DNA of 64,000 bases from Sphingorhabdus wooponensis (GTDB taxonomy: Bacteria; Pseudomonadota; Alphaproteobacteria; Sphingomonadales; Sphingomonadaceae). Under the pieces are notes generated by a model. It was not told where the DNA came from and searched no databases. It was given only the letters and a program-made list of their open reading frames with translations. The stretch is from assembly GCF_003933235.1 (NCBI RefSeq), contig NZ_RWJI01000001.1, forward strand, positions 626,001-690,000, read 5' to 3'. Position 1 is the first letter of the stretch. Each line of letters opens with the position of its first letter. Positions 17,351-28,192 of the stretch are shown piece by piece. Made by a program: the position numbers and the translations under genes.

Positions 17351-18303
17351 GCGCTTCAGTCCCCCATATTCCAGTCTTACTGGATGAAGTAATTCACTCT
17401 CTCGCCATCACCCCTGGTGCTGAGGTCGTGGATGGCACCTTCGGTGCAGGTGGATACAGCCAAGCGATACTGGCTGGCGGTGCGCGCGTTTATGCGTTCG
17501 ACCGTGATCCCGATGCCCTTAATGAAGGTGCGGACCTTGCAGGCCGCAGCGAAGGCGCTTTGCGTCTTTACGCGGCCTGTTTTTCTAACATGGACGATGT
17601 TTTGATGGCTGACGGTATCTCGTCGGTCGATGGCGTCGTATTGGATATTGGCGTTTCGTCGATGCAGCTTGATCGCGCTGAGCGCGGCTTTTCCTTCCAA
17701 AAGGATGGCCCATTGGACATGCGCATGGGGCAGGATGGCATGACGGCGGCGGATTTTGTCAATGAAGCCGAAGAGGCGGACATTGCCGACATTATCTACC
17801 GATATGGCGAAGAGCATCGCTCACGCCGTATAGCGAGATCGATTGTTGCGGCGCGGCCCATAGAAACCACTGCGCAATTGGCAGCGATTGTTCGCAAGGC
17901 TGTTGGTCACAAGCCTGGTGCGCCGAAAGATCCTGCTACCCGTGCCTTCCAAGCCATTCGCATTCATGTGAACCGCGAATTGGACGAACTGACGGATGGC
18001 CTTGAGGCTGCTGAGCGTATGTTGAAGCCCGGTGGCCGTTTGGCTGTTGTCACCTTTCACAGTCTTGAAGACCGCATCGTAAAGCAATTTTTGCGCCGCC
18101 GCAGCGGTGCAGAGGCTGCCGGTTCGCGCCATGTGCCAATGGTCGGCAGCGACGGCCCATCACCTACTTTTAATAAAGCTGACAAGGCGGTCCGGCCATC
18201 GGACGCCGAATTGGCCCGTAATCCACGGTCAAGATCAGCAACTTTGCGTTCCGCAACCCGCACACACGCCCCCGCATGGGCAACAGGAGGACTTGCAGCA
18301 TGA
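17347..18303 (+). CDS. rsmH: 16S rRNA (cytosine-1402-N4)-methyltransferase
   Basis: The 318-residue protein methylates N4 of C1402 in the 16S rRNA decoding centre using S-adenosylmethionine. N-terminal [13 protein letters not shown] and the SAM loop [16 protein letters not shown] are diagnostic. [20 protein letters not shown] and [18 protein letters not shown] are further signature segments. The ATG lies within the mraZ stop (ATGA), which fixes the start better than in-frame codons inside mraZ. Also called mraW; second gene of the dcw cluster. Confidence 0.97.
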   Translation: MSASVPHIPVLLDEVIHSLAITPGAEVVDGTFGAGGYSQAILAGGARVYAFDRDPDALNEGADLAGRSEGALRLYAACFSNMDDVLMADGISSVDGVVLDIGVSSMQLDRAERGFSFQKDGPLDMRMGQDGMTAADFVNEAEEADIADIIYRYGEEHRSRRIARSIVAARPIETTAQLAAIVRKAVGHKPGAPKDPATRAFQAIRIHVNRELDELTDGLEAAERMLKPGGRLAVVTFHSLEDRIVKQFLRRRSGAEAAGSRHVPMVGSDGPSPTFNKADKAVRPSDAELARNPRSRSATLRSATRTHAPAWATGGLAA

Positions 18304-18893
18304 GTCTCGCAATGAAAAGACTTCAGAACATTGGCTGGTTAGCCTTGGTTTTCATGGTTGCCATTCTGTTGTACCCATTGTCGCTTAATGTAGCAGCGAC
18401 GCATAGCGATTTGGTTGCGGTTGATCGCGAAATTCTGGAAACGAAGCGCGAAATTAGCTTCCTTCAAGCTGAAATCCGGACACGGGCGAGCCTTCAGCAA
18501 CTGGAGGAATGGAATGAGCTTTTATACGGCTATCAACCACCATTGGCGCAGCAATTCGTCAATGGCGAAGCAGCGCTTGCAGAACTCACCGGAGATCTGC
18601 AAGAAACAAAACCTGTGATGATGGCTTCTGCAGATATTGACGTTGCGCCTAGTGCTAACCAAGCTAATCCAGCACCAACGATTGAGGCTGTGGTGAAAAA
18701 GTCGACCGCGATTGCAGCGGCGGTTGCGACCCCGATTTTCGCCGAGCCGGTAAAGCGCGCCGCACCAAAGCCTGTCGCGCCAAAGGTTGAGCAAACCCGA
18801 ACAGAACGACTTGCGCGTATGGACGAAACGCTTTTGTCCGATGATCTGTTGCGCGATATTTCAGCTAAATCCGCGAACGAACGCCGCCGGTAA
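18300..18893 (+). CDS. ftsL: cell division protein FtsL, with long C-terminal extension
   Basis: The 197-residue bitopic protein has a short cytoplasmic start, a membrane helix (residues ~10-31, [20 protein letters not shown]) and a periplasmic coiled coil (~37-75, [20 protein letters not shown]). The coiled coil would pair with FtsB and activate FtsWI. AGGAGG before the ATG at 18300 fixes the start; ATG 18312 is the alternative. After the coiled coil comes about 110 residues of Ala/Pro/Lys-rich sequence, so the protein is much longer than the ~100-120 residues usual for FtsL. The position between rsmH and ftsI supports the call. Confidence 0.85.
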   Translation: MSLAMKRLQNIGWLALVFMVAILLYPLSLNVAATHSDLVAVDREILETKREISFLQAEIRTRASLQQLEEWNELLYGYQPPLAQQFVNGEAALAELTGDLQETKPVMMASADIDVAPSANQANPAPTIEAVVKKSTAIAAAVATPIFAEPVKRAAPKPVAPKVEQTRTERLARMDETLLSDDLLRDISAKSANERRR

Positions 18894-20629
18894 TGAACCC
18901 CCAACTGGCCCGCACAACTACGCGAAAAAGCGGCGTCAACCCGCCACCATTTGCGGCGCACGGGTTTTGGCGCATGCTTATCTTGTTGTTGGCATTTGGC
19001 ATGTTTGTCGTGCTGTTGATTGGTCGCCTCGCCACTTTGGCGTTGTTTGAAAGCACGCGGGCTTATGGCGCGACGAGCACTGAATATGTACCCGAGCGCG
19101 GCGACATTGTGGACCGCAATGGCGTTCCCTTGGCGCGCAGCATCTATGGCTATGCGATATGGGTAAAGCCTGAAGATATTTTGGGTGATCGTAAGCAATT
19201 GGCGAACCAATTGGCAGCCATCTTTCCGGATACACCAGCTTCTGAGTTTTATGCGAAACTGACAGCGGACAAGCCTGGCTACTTAAGGAAACGTGCGTTG
19301 CCAGAACAAGTTCGGCAGGTGCATAGCTTGGGCGAAATCGCCATTGAGTTTCCGCGTGAGGCTACGCGTTTGTACCCGCAGCATGATATGGCCGCACATG
19401 TCCTTGGTTTTGTAAACCGTGACGGCAAAGGCGCTATGGGCATGGAGCGCGTCATGAATGACTATCTGCGCGATCCGTCAAAACGTTCCGCACCGTTGAA
19501 TCTTGCTTTGGATGTCCGCGTGCAAGCGGCGCTTGAAAGCGAGCTTGCTTCGGGCATGGCGGCAACGGCCGCTAAAGGTGCTGCAGGTGTCATCCTAGAT
19601 GTGCAAACGGGTGAGGTCATTGCCATGGCTACCTTGCCATCGTTCAACCCAAACCGACCTTCTTTCGCGAATATTCCTGATGATGGGCAGCCCGTTGTGG
19701 ATGGCCGCTACCCGATTACGCGGCAGACCAACAATGTCACCAACCGCGTTTATGAGCTTGGCTCTACCTTCAAGCCGTTAACCGTGGCTGCTGCGATGGA
19801 TGCAGGTACCGTTCGTGATCTATCTGTGCGTTATGATGCGACAAAGCCTCTTCAGGTTGGCAAGTTCAAAATTCGGGATTCGCACCCTTTAGATCGCTGG
19901 ATTAACGCCCCTGAATCGCTAATCCACAGTTCGAACATTGTGACCGCGCAAATTGCCGATAATTTGGGTGCAGCGCGCATGGATGCGATGTTACGTACGA
20001 TGCATTTTAATGGGCGTCCCGAAATTGAGCTCGCGGAAAAAGCAATGCCGCTTTATCCTAAAAGATGGGATCGCCTTAAAAACATGACCGTTGGGTTTGG
20101 GCATGGCATTGCAGTGACGCCGCTGCATTTGGCGAGCGCTTATGCCGCAATGGTAAATGGTGGCATCTATCGTCCCGCAACAATGTTCAAAACCATACCC
20201 GGCGCGAAAATTCCCGGCAAGCGTGTGTTTAAGGCCGCAACCAGTGCACGGATGCGTCAAATGATGCGCATGATTGTCGTCGACGGGACTGGTAAGAAAG
20301 CCGATGCTCTTGGCTATCGCGTTGGTGGCAAAACCGGTTCTGCGGAAAAACCCGGCATTGGCGGATATAGCCGTAATTTGGTGGTCGCTACCTTTGCCGC
20401 TGCATTTCCGATGGATAATCCACGTTATGTCGTGCTTACCATGTTAGATGAACCTAAGGGTACTGAGGCTTCAAGCTTTCAACGGACCGCAGGTTATACC
20501 GCGGCACCTGTTGTGCAGAAAACAGTGACTCGCATCGGTCCACTTGTGGGGATCATTCCGGATATTAAACGCGATGTTGATGTATCTGAACTGATGCCTT
20601 TATTGTGGAAGGCGAAGGGAGAGCAATAG
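18893..20629 (+). CDS. ftsI: peptidoglycan transpeptidase FtsI (PBP3)
   Basis: The 578-residue septal class B penicillin-binding protein cross-links peptidoglycan with FtsW. It has an N-terminal membrane helix (FWRMLILLLAFGMFVVLLIG), a pedestal domain starting near EYVPERGDIVDRNG, and the transpeptidase domain. The active-site motifs are all present: S291-TFK (GSTFKPLT), S346-S-N348 (HSSNIVTAQIA) and K480-TGS (GGKTGSAEKPG). It overlaps ftsL by one base and murE by one base. Confidence 0.97.
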   Translation: MNPQLARTTTRKSGVNPPPFAAHGFWRMLILLLAFGMFVVLLIGRLATLALFESTRAYGATSTEYVPERGDIVDRNGVPLARSIYGYAIWVKPEDILGDRKQLANQLAAIFPDTPASEFYAKLTADKPGYLRKRALPEQVRQVHSLGEIAIEFPREATRLYPQHDMAAHVLGFVNRDGKGAMGMERVMNDYLRDPSKRSAPLNLALDVRVQAALESELASGMAATAAKGAAGVILDVQTGEVIAMATLPSFNPNRPSFANIPDDGQPVVDGRYPITRQTNNVTNRVYELGSTFKPLTVAAAMDAGTVRDLSVRYDATKPLQVGKFKIRDSHPLDRWINAPESLIHSSNIVTAQIADNLGAARMDAMLRTMHFNGRPEIELAEKAMPLYPKRWDRLKNMTVGFGHGIAVTPLHLASAYAAMVNGGIYRPATMFKTIPGAKIPGKRVFKAATSARMRQMMRMIVVDGTGKKADALGYRVGGKTGSAEKPGIGGYSRNLVVATFAAAFPMDNPRYVVLTMLDEPKGTEASSFQRTAGYTAAPVVQKTVTRIGPLVGIIPDIKRDVDVSELMPLLWKAKGEQ

Positions 20630-22056
20630 TGAAGCTCGGGCAATTGGTAAGCGGTGCCGATATGGTATTTGCAGACAGAATAGTGACCGGCTTCGCCATC
20701 GACCATCGGAAGATTGCGCCCGGCACGGTTTTTGGTGCTTTTGAAGGCACTGCATTTAACGGTGAAGATTTTATCGATGAGGCGATTGCCGCTGGCGCCA
20801 TAGCTGTTGTTGCGCGTCCCGAAGCGGCTGTACGCGGCGCAGTGCATATTGCTGAAGCTAACCCGCGCCAAGCTTTCGCGCGTCTTGCCGCACAATTCTT
20901 TCAACCATTTCCAGCCCATGTGGCAGCGGTCACCGGAACCAATGGCAAGACATCGACGGCAGAACTGACGCGACAACTTTGGCGGATGGCGGGTCATAAT
21001 GCGGCGTCAATTGGTACGCTGGGTATCACTACGGCATCGGATCAGGCGAAGACTGGACTGACGACACCCGACATTGTGACCTTCCTTGCGAATATGTCGG
21101 GTCTGGCGCGCGAAGGCATTAGCCATGCGATATTCGAAGCATCGAGCCACGGCCTTTCCCAATATCGCAGTGAAGGCGTTCCGGTATCGGTTGCAGCTTT
21201 CACCAATTTAAGTCGCGACCATCTCGATTATCACGGGACGATGGAAGCTTATTTTGAAGCGAAGATGCGGCTGTTTGACGAGGTTGTTGACGAAAGCGGC
21301 TGCGCCGTCATCTGGGCGGACGATGTTTGGTCCGATCAAGTCATTGCCCGCGCGCGCAAACGGGAAATCCGCCTGATTACAGTAGGTGAAAAGGGCAAGG
21401 GTATCCAATTATTGTCGCGCCAACCGACCCAGCTTGGCCAGACACTTGAACTGCGCATTCAAGGCGACGTGCATAAATTGAAACTGCCGCTGATTGGCGC
21501 ATATCAGGCCGCGAACGCTTTGGTCGCGGCAGGCGTGGTTATGGCAAGCGGTGGAGATGTTGAGAGCCTGCTGTCGCATCTTGCGCGATTGCAGCCCGTG
21601 CGCGGACGTTTGGAGCGCGCGGTCATCACCAAAAGCGGTGCGCCCGTTTACGTTGATTATGCGCATACGCCCGATGGACTGCGCGCGGCGATTGCGGCCT
21701 TGCGCCCCCATACCAAGGGTAAACTTATTACTGTATTCGGTGCAGGCGGCGATCGCGATACGGGCAAGCGTCCCGAAATGGGTGCAGTGGCCGTTGCGGA
21801 TTCCGACATTGTGATCGTCACCGATGATAATCCAAGAAGTGAAGATCCCTCGCTGATCCGTGCGGATGTGATGGCGGGGGCGAAGGGCGCGTATGAAATT
21901 GGCGATAGGCGTTATGCCATTGCCTTTGCCATTGAGCATGCTGAGCCGGACGATATTGTTCTGATAGCGGGCAAAGGCCATGAACAAGGGCAAATCATTA
22001 TGGGCCGGGTTCTGCCCTTTGACGATGTCGAAGTTGCAAGGGAATGCGCGGCATGA
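20629..22056 (+). CDS. murE: UDP-MurNAc-L-Ala-D-Glu:meso-diaminopimelate ligase
   Basis: The 475-residue Mur ligase adds meso-diaminopimelate to UDP-MurNAc-dipeptide in the cytoplasm. The ATP loop VTGTNGKTSTAEL begins at about residue 101. D400-NPR (DDNPRSEDP) is the motif that selects meso-DAP over lysine, as expected in a Gram-negative. The start is GTG at 20629, sharing one base with the ftsI stop and preceded by GAAGGGAGAG; no good ATG is nearby. Confidence 0.96.
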   Translation: MKLGQLVSGADMVFADRIVTGFAIDHRKIAPGTVFGAFEGTAFNGEDFIDEAIAAGAIAVVARPEAAVRGAVHIAEANPRQAFARLAAQFFQPFPAHVAAVTGTNGKTSTAELTRQLWRMAGHNAASIGTLGITTASDQAKTGLTTPDIVTFLANMSGLAREGISHAIFEASSHGLSQYRSEGVPVSVAAFTNLSRDHLDYHGTMEAYFEAKMRLFDEVVDESGCAVIWADDVWSDQVIARARKREIRLITVGEKGKGIQLLSRQPTQLGQTLELRIQGDVHKLKLPLIGAYQAANALVAAGVVMASGGDVESLLSHLARLQPVRGRLERAVITKSGAPVYVDYAHTPDGLRAAIAALRPHTKGKLITVFGAGGDRDTGKRPEMGAVAVADSDIVIVTDDNPRSEDPSLIRADVMAGAKGAYEIGDRRYAIAFAIEHAEPDDIVLIAGKGHEQGQIIMGRVLPFDDVEVARECAA

Positions 22057-23441
22057 CGCCATTGTGGGCCTTTGAGGAATTGCTAGCAGCCACCGGCGGT
22101 ACCGCGTCGGGGCACTTTGATGTAACTGGCGTCGCCTTTGACTCGCGTGAAATCGGCAAAGGCGATTTGTTTTTGGCTCTAAAAGGCGCGGAAACGGACG
22201 GGCATTTGTTCGTAGACAAGGCATTTGCCAACGGCGCTGCCGGCGCAATCGTATCGCAACCTGTGTCGCACCCACATATCCTTGTTTCTGATACGATGCA
22301 GGCATTAGAGGCATTGGGCCATGCATCCCGCGCGCGTACAAAAGCAAAGATCATTGGGGTAACCGGATCTGCAGGTAAGACAGGTACCAAGGAGACCCTG
22401 TTTGCCGCCTTAGACCGTTGTTCACGCGGGCGTGCGCATCGTTCGGTAAAAAGCTATAACAACCATGTTGGCGTGCCGTTAAGTCTGGCGCGGATGCCCG
22501 CAGATTGCGATTTTGGCGTCTTCGAAATGGGTATGAACCATGCAGGCGAAATGCGCGCCTTGAGCCATATTGTCCGCCCCGAAGTAGCCATCATCACGAC
22601 AATCGCCCCTGCGCATATCGAATTTTTTAGAGATGAAAGCGGCATTGCCGATGCCAAGGCCGAGATATTTGAAGGCCTGATTGAAGGCGGCACGGCGATC
22701 TTACCCGCAGACAATGTGCATTATCCGCGCCTGCGTGCTGCGGCAGAGCAATATACCAACAGAATATTGTCCTTTGGCTTTAGCCCTGATGCGGATGTCC
22801 GCGTTATCGACTATCTCAATACGCCCCATAATGGGACGCTGATCAATGCAAAAGTATGCGACGCGATGTTGTCATTTACTTTGTCGCAACCCGGTCAGCA
22901 TTGGATTGCGAACAGCATGGCGGTATTGGCTGCTGTACATGCGGCGGGTGGTGACCTGGCATCGGCAGGCTTGGCGATGGCTGAAATGGGTGGTCTATCC
23001 GGTCGTGGCGCGCGGCATGATGTGGTCGTTACTGGCGGCAGTGTCCATGTGATCGATGAAAGCTACAACGCTAACCCAGCTTCCATGGCCGCAACGATTG
23101 GCCAGTTGGGACTGTCGGGCGGTGGGCGGCGGATAGCTGTTTTAGGTTCGATGAAGGAATTGGGCGAAAAGAGTGATCATTATCACCGCGCGCTTGCCTT
23201 TCCCTTGGCCGCCGCGAAGGTAGATTTTGCAATCCTCGTCGGTAAAGAGATGGAAATTCTCGCCGAAGAGTTGAAAGCAGGGGTTGAGGGACCGAAGGAA
23301 TTCGCGCATTGCGCGACGGCGCAGGAGGCCCTTATCCTTCTGCAACAATATCTTTGCGCATCAGATACGGTTTTGGTCAAAGGTTCCAATAGTATGGGGC
23401 TTTCTTCCATCGTTAACGCGCTGACGGGTGGGAGCAACTGA
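22053..23441 (+). CDS. murF: UDP-MurNAc-tripeptide:D-Ala-D-Ala ligase
   Basis: The 462-residue Mur ligase attaches D-Ala-D-Ala to give UDP-MurNAc-pentapeptide. It has the MurF N-terminal domain ([20 protein letters not shown]), the ATP loop [15 protein letters not shown], and the C-terminal MurF-type segment [15 protein letters not shown]. Start ATG 22053 overlaps the murE stop by four bases. Confidence 0.96.
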   Translation: MTPLWAFEELLAATGGTASGHFDVTGVAFDSREIGKGDLFLALKGAETDGHLFVDKAFANGAAGAIVSQPVSHPHILVSDTMQALEALGHASRARTKAKIIGVTGSAGKTGTKETLFAALDRCSRGRAHRSVKSYNNHVGVPLSLARMPADCDFGVFEMGMNHAGEMRALSHIVRPEVAIITTIAPAHIEFFRDESGIADAKAEIFEGLIEGGTAILPADNVHYPRLRAAAEQYTNRILSFGFSPDADVRVIDYLNTPHNGTLINAKVCDAMLSFTLSQPGQHWIANSMAVLAAVHAAGGDLASAGLAMAEMGGLSGRGARHDVVVTGGSVHVIDESYNANPASMAATIGQLGLSGGGRRIAVLGSMKELGEKSDHYHRALAFPLAAAKVDFAILVGKEMEILAEELKAGVEGPKEFAHCATAQEALILLQQYLCASDTVLVKGSNSMGLSSIVNALTGGSN

Positions 23442-24511
23442 TGCTATATATTTTGGCCGAATATCTTGGGTTTCCGGGTATTTTTAACCTTATCCGTTAT
23501 CTCAGCTTCCGCTCTGGTGCGACGATTGCGACGGCAATGATCATCGGTCTACTCATTGGGCCACGCTTTATCAGCATGCTGCGTGTTCGTCAGGGCAAAG
23601 GGCAGCCCATCCGCAGCGATGGACCGCAAACCCACTTGGCGAAGGTCGGTACGCCAACGATGGGCGGGCTGATGATCTTGGTGTCGGTCGGCATTTCGAT
23701 GCTTTTGTGGATGGACCTGAAAAACCTCTATGTCTGGGCCTGTTTATTGGTAACCGTTGGTTTCGGTATCGTTGGATTTCTCGATGATTATGACAAGGTC
23801 AAGAAACGCAGCCACAAGGGCGTTTCCGGCAAGGTCCGGTTGTTGTGGGAGTTTGCCATTGCAGGTGTCGCGGTATCGCTGATTGTTTGGCAATCGGGCG
23901 GCAATTTATATCTTCCCTTCGTCAACGGTCCCGTAATCGACTTGGGTTGGTGGTATGTGCCTTTTGGCGCGTTTGTTATTGTGGCCTTTGGCAATGCTGT
24001 AAATTTGACCGACGGCCTTGATGGCCTTGCGACTATGCCGGTTATTATTGCATCAATTGCATTTATGTTGATCGTCTACATGGTCGGCAATGCCAAATAT
24101 GCAGAATATTTAGGCATTCCGTTCTTTTTGGGTGCAGGGGACCTCGCCATGCTGTGCGGTGCCATTGTGGGCGCGGGCCTTGCCTTTTTGTGGTTTAACG
24201 CTCCACCCGCTGCGGTGTTCATGGGCGATACCGGCAGTTTGGCCTTAGGTGGCACGCTAGGCGCAATTGCGGTTGTGGCGCATCATGAATTTGTCCTCGC
24301 GATTATCGGCGGCCTTTTTGTGGTGGAGGCGTTATCGGTCATCATTCAGGTGTTTTGGTTTAAGCGGACAGGTAAGCGCATTTTTCGCATGGCACCGATA
24401 CACCACCATTTTGAACAACTTGGCTGGTCCGAACCAACCGTTGTCATTCGCTTCTGGATTGTGGCTTTCGTATTGGCGCTTGCGGGGCTATCAACCCTCA
24501 AGCTCAGATGA
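23441..24511 (+). CDS. mraY: phospho-MurNAc-pentapeptide translocase
   Basis: The 356-residue protein with about ten membrane helices transfers phospho-MurNAc-pentapeptide to undecaprenyl phosphate, making lipid I. Signature sites are [11 protein letters not shown], the Asp pair in [28 protein letters not shown] and the cytoplasmic His motif [13 protein letters not shown]. The length is standard. It overlaps murF by one base and murD by four. Confidence 0.98.
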   Translation: MLYILAEYLGFPGIFNLIRYLSFRSGATIATAMIIGLLIGPRFISMLRVRQGKGQPIRSDGPQTHLAKVGTPTMGGLMILVSVGISMLLWMDLKNLYVWACLLVTVGFGIVGFLDDYDKVKKRSHKGVSGKVRLLWEFAIAGVAVSLIVWQSGGNLYLPFVNGPVIDLGWWYVPFGAFVIVAFGNAVNLTDGLDGLATMPVIIASIAFMLIVYMVGNAKYAEYLGIPFFLGAGDLAMLCGAIVGAGLAFLWFNAPPAAVFMGDTGSLALGGTLGAIAVVAHHEFVLAIIGGLFVVEALSVIIQVFWFKRTGKRIFRMAPIHHHFEQLGWSEPTVVIRFWIVAFVLALAGLSTLKLR

Positions 24512-25797
24512 TCACAACCCCTGCCTTTAAAGACCGGAAGTTCGTAATATTGGGACTTGCGCGCTCGGGCCTTTCGGCTGCGCGTGCGCTTGTCGCGGGC
24601 GGTGCCGAGGTTCTGGCATGGGATAATGACGAAGGCGCGCGCGCCAAGGTTGCCGATATTGCGACGATTGCTGACCCGTTGCTGAGCGACTTAACCGGCT
24701 ATACAGCCATTGTCGTTTCGCCGGGCGTGCCTATCAACCGCCACCCGATTGCTGATAAGGCAAAGGCGGCAGGCATACCATTAATTGGCGATATAGAATT
24801 GTTCGCAATGGCACGACCGAACCTGCCACCGCATCGTGTCGTGGGTATTACAGGCACAAACGGTAAATCCACCACGACGGCATTGGTGCATCATTTGCTG
24901 GAAAGCGCTTCAATTCCCGTCCGCATGGGGGGGAATATTGGCTTGCCCATATTGTCGCAAGCGCCATTACCTGCAGGTGGCGTTTATGTGCTTGAACTAT
25001 CAAGCTACCAAATTGACATAACGCAAAGTCTCGCGTGCGAAGCCGCGGCGCTCATCAACCTTTCGCCAGATCATCTCGACCGCTATGACGGCTATGAAGG
25101 CTATATAGCGTCGAAAGCGCGGCTGTTTGCAATGCAAACGGGCAAAGAGTTTTCTGTGTTTGGCAAGGGGGATGCCGATACCGAACGCGTCTACAACGAA
25201 GTGCTGGCGCGGCGCGGCGCAGAGTATGTGCATCTCGCCGATCCGCAATTGGTAACCGGTCAGGCCGAATGGCCATCGCTTCAAGGGCCCCATAATTTGC
25301 AGAATATTGCGGTGGCCATCGCCATCGTCGAATCTTTAGGGCTTACGGAAGCCCAGTGGCGGCCAGCGATGCGCAGCTTTGATGGGCTTGCCCATCGGAT
25401 GGAGGTTGTCGCCGAGCGCAAAGGTGTATTGTTTGTTAATGACAGCAAGGCCACAAATGCGGCATCCACTGCGCCTGCATTGGCCGCATATCCGCGCGTG
25501 CATTGGATCGTTGGCGGCTTGCCAAAGACTGATAATCTCGACGAATGCATCCCCAATTTTGGCCATGTTGTGAAAGCGTATACCATTGGCGAAGCGGGGC
25601 CATTGTTCCATGAATTGTTATCACCATATATGCCCGTGGAACGCAGCGAGATGATGGGCGCTGCGGTGCATTCGGCGGCGGCGCAAGCTGAACCGGGTGA
25701 CGTTATTCTGCTCTCGCCGGCCTGTGCGTCTTTTGACCAGTTCAAAGACTTCGAAGCCCGCGGCGACGCGTTTCGTGCGATTGTGGAAGCCTTATGA
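24508..25797 (+). CDS. murD: UDP-MurNAc-L-alanine:D-glutamate ligase
   Basis: The 429-residue Mur ligase adds D-glutamate to UDP-MurNAc-L-Ala. The N-terminal Rossmann-like segment [17 protein letters not shown] binds the UDP part. The ATP loop is [15 protein letters not shown], and [13 protein letters not shown] (read [13 protein letters not shown]) is the MurD-specific motif. It overlaps both neighbours by four bases. Confidence 0.97.
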   Translation: MITTPAFKDRKFVILGLARSGLSAARALVAGGAEVLAWDNDEGARAKVADIATIADPLLSDLTGYTAIVVSPGVPINRHPIADKAKAAGIPLIGDIELFAMARPNLPPHRVVGITGTNGKSTTTALVHHLLESASIPVRMGGNIGLPILSQAPLPAGGVYVLELSSYQIDITQSLACEAAALINLSPDHLDRYDGYEGYIASKARLFAMQTGKEFSVFGKGDADTERVYNEVLARRGAEYVHLADPQLVTGQAEWPSLQGPHNLQNIAVAIAIVESLGLTEAQWRPAMRSFDGLAHRMEVVAERKGVLFVNDSKATNAASTAPALAAYPRVHWIVGGLPKTDNLDECIPNFGHVVKAYTIGEAGPLFHELLSPYMPVERSEMMGAAVHSAAAQAEPGDVILLSPACASFDQFKDFEARGDAFRAIVEAL

Positions 25798-27014
25798 GCG
25801 ACAACACAGAAGCACCATGGGTCCTTGCGGCCAAGACCGGTAAGATCGGCTTTGCCAATCGTTTGGGTCGTGGTGACCGTTCGCCATTAGGCGTGTGGTT
25901 TTGGGAACTCGACCGCGTCTTATTGTCACTGATGATGGTGTTAATCGCCATTGGTTTGCTGGCGGTTGCGGCTGCGTCCCCTGCGGGTGCACAAAGGCTT
26001 TCATCGTCGACGACGGAGCTTTCATCGCTGCACTTTTTCTATCGGCAATTGATATTTGTTGGCATTGGTGTCCCGATCATGCTGGCCATTTCGATGTGTC
26101 CGCGTGAAAAAGCGAGACGGTTTGCCGTTTACGGTTTCTGCATCTTTTTTGTTCTACTTGCCTTGGTTCCCATATTGGGACGTGAAGTGAACGGCTCACA
26201 AAGATGGATTGGTCCAGGTTTCGCAGGGTTGCAGCCGTCTGAATTTCTGAAACCCTTTTTCGCGGTCATGATGGCGTGGATTATTAGTTGGCGGTTGAAA
26301 GATCCAGGCTTGCCCGTTCTAGTCCTTACCAGCATTGCTACTGGCCTTGTGTGTCTCTTTCTGTTGCTTCAACCTGACCTTGGGCAAACGATTTTGTTCA
26401 TGGGGACTTGGTTTGCGCTGATGATGGTTGCTGGTGTGCCTGCAAGCCGGTTGTGGTTCCTTGTGATCAGCGGTGTTGTATTCATTTTGCTCGCTTATAA
26501 TTTTTATCCCGTCGCTACGCAGCGGATAGACGCATGGATTTTTGGTACGGAGGGGCTGACGCATGACAAGATGGCACTGGCGACCTTAACTAACGGTGGC
26601 TTTATCGGTCTTGGCCCTGGGCTTGGTATAAAGAAATATTCGCTGCCTGAGGGGCATACCGATTATATCTTTTCTGTCATCGGTGAAGAATTCGGCCTTT
26701 TATCCTGTATGGCCATTGCCATTTTATACTTCGCGATTTTGGTCCGGATCATCATTCGTCTGTTAGATGAGAAAGACCAGTTTGTGGTGATGGCAGTCAC
26801 GGGTCTTGGTGCGCAGTTTTGCGGGCAAGCGATGATTAATATAGCTGTGAATTTGGGCGTTTTCCCGTCAAAGGGTATGACATTACCTTTCATCAGCTAT
26901 GGCGGATCATCTATCATTGCGCTTTCGATTACGTGCGGCCTCATACTCGCGCTGACGAAGCGAAACCCATATCTTGACCGGTCGCTGTATATGGTGAAGG
27001 GACACAAGCCATGA
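25794..27014 (+). CDS. ftsW: septal peptidoglycan polymerase FtsW (SEDS family)
   Basis: The 406-residue SEDS-family protein with ten expected membrane helices polymerises lipid II at the septum together with FtsI. Family segments seen are GSQRWIGPGFAGLQPSEFLK, LLQPDLGQTILFMGTWFA, GLGPGLGIKKYSLPEGHTDY and FPSKGMTLPFISYGGSS. The ~40-residue N-terminal cytoplasmic part before the first helix is a little long. It overlaps murD and murG by four bases each. Confidence 0.96.
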   Translation: MSDNTEAPWVLAAKTGKIGFANRLGRGDRSPLGVWFWELDRVLLSLMMVLIAIGLLAVAAASPAGAQRLSSSTTELSSLHFFYRQLIFVGIGVPIMLAISMCPREKARRFAVYGFCIFFVLLALVPILGREVNGSQRWIGPGFAGLQPSEFLKPFFAVMMAWIISWRLKDPGLPVLVLTSIATGLVCLFLLLQPDLGQTILFMGTWFALMMVAGVPASRLWFLVISGVVFILLAYNFYPVATQRIDAWIFGTEGLTHDKMALATLTNGGFIGLGPGLGIKKYSLPEGHTDYIFSVIGEEFGLLSCMAIAILYFAILVRIIIRLLDEKDQFVVMAVTGLGAQFCGQAMINIAVNLGVFPSKGMTLPFISYGGSSIIALSITCGLILALTKRNPYLDRSLYMVKGHKP

Positions 27015-28192
27015 CCATTTCTCGGCATTATGTGTTGGCCGCTGGCGGTACGGGCGGGCATTTGATTCCTGCCTTTGCGCTGGGACAGGAACTGATCAAC
27101 CGCGGCCATCATGTGGCGCTGATTACGGACGAGCGCGGGGCAAAAATTCCGGGATGCCCTGACGAAATTGCAACGCATAAATTACCCGCGGGGCGCATCA
27201 CCAAAAATCCGGCGAGCTGGCTTCCCGGCCTAAAGGCGATTGCCGAAGGCCGCATGATGGCGCGCCGCTTATATGCAAATTTTGCGCCCAGCGCCGTGAT
27301 CGGCTTCGGTGGTTATCCGGCATTTCCAGCATTATTGGGTGCTTTTGCCGAGAAAATACCAACGATTATTCATGAACAAAATGCCGTGCTGGGGCGCGTC
27401 AATCGTTTTACCGCGCGGCGCGTGAACGCCATTGCCACCGCTTATCCCGACGTGCTTCGCCTGTCGCCGCGCTATGCCAGCAAGGTGCATCTGGTTGGCA
27501 ACCCAGTCCGCGAAGAGGTGCTTGATTTGCGGGACCAGCCTTATCCAGCATTATCGGCCGATGGCATATTTCGCGTACTGGTGACAGGCGGCAGCCAAGG
27601 CGCCACGGTGCTTTCCAATGTCGTGCCGGAAGGGCTGTCGATCTTGCCGGTGAGTTTGCGGCGGCGTTTGCAGGTGACACAGCAATGCCGCGCGGAAGAT
27701 ATTGACGCCGTGCGGGCCGCTTATGCGACGCATGATATTCCAGCTGAATTGGCGACCTATTTGCCCGATATGCCCGAAAAACTGGGTTGGTCGCATATGG
27801 TGGTATCGCGGGCAGGGGCATCGACGATTGCGGAGCTGACATGCGCTGGACGGCCAGCGATATTGGTTCCGCTGCCGAGTGCAACCGACGATCACCAAAG
27901 CTACAATGTTAAAGAAATGGTCGAAGCGGGCGGGGCGCGCGCCATTGCGCAGCCGGCATTCACCGCAGCTGAGCTTGCAAAACAAATCCAATTGATTGCA
28001 TTGGAGCCCGGTGCGATGGAGAATGCAGCCAAGGCGGCCAAAAGCTGTGGCCGTCCTAATGCGGTTGCTGATCTTGCCGACTTGGTCGAATCCTTTGGTC
28101 GCGCTCCCATCATGCATGGATTAAAATCAAAATCTCAATCCAGTGGTGGCTTTAACCCGTCCCCCGCACTTGCCAAAGAGAATGCAGCATGA
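27011..28192 (+). CDS. murG: UDP-GlcNAc:lipid I N-acetylglucosaminyltransferase
   Basis: The 393-residue GT28 glycosyltransferase adds GlcNAc to lipid I on the inner face of the membrane, making lipid [18 protein letters not shown] is the acceptor-side glycine loop, and [13 protein letters not shown] plus [20 protein letters not shown] are donor-site motifs. The last ~25 residues (from [13 protein letters not shown] on) extend past the usual end and look disordered. Confidence 0.97.
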   Translation: MTISRHYVLAAGGTGGHLIPAFALGQELINRGHHVALITDERGAKIPGCPDEIATHKLPAGRITKNPASWLPGLKAIAEGRMMARRLYANFAPSAVIGFGGYPAFPALLGAFAEKIPTIIHEQNAVLGRVNRFTARRVNAIATAYPDVLRLSPRYASKVHLVGNPVREEVLDLRDQPYPALSADGIFRVLVTGGSQGATVLSNVVPEGLSILPVSLRRRLQVTQQCRAEDIDAVRAAYATHDIPAELATYLPDMPEKLGWSHMVVSRAGASTIAELTCAGRPAILVPLPSATDDHQSYNVKEMVEAGGARAIAQPAFTAAELAKQIQLIALEPGAMENAAKAAKSCGRPNAVADLADLVESFGRAPIMHGLKSKSQSSGGFNPSPALAKENAA

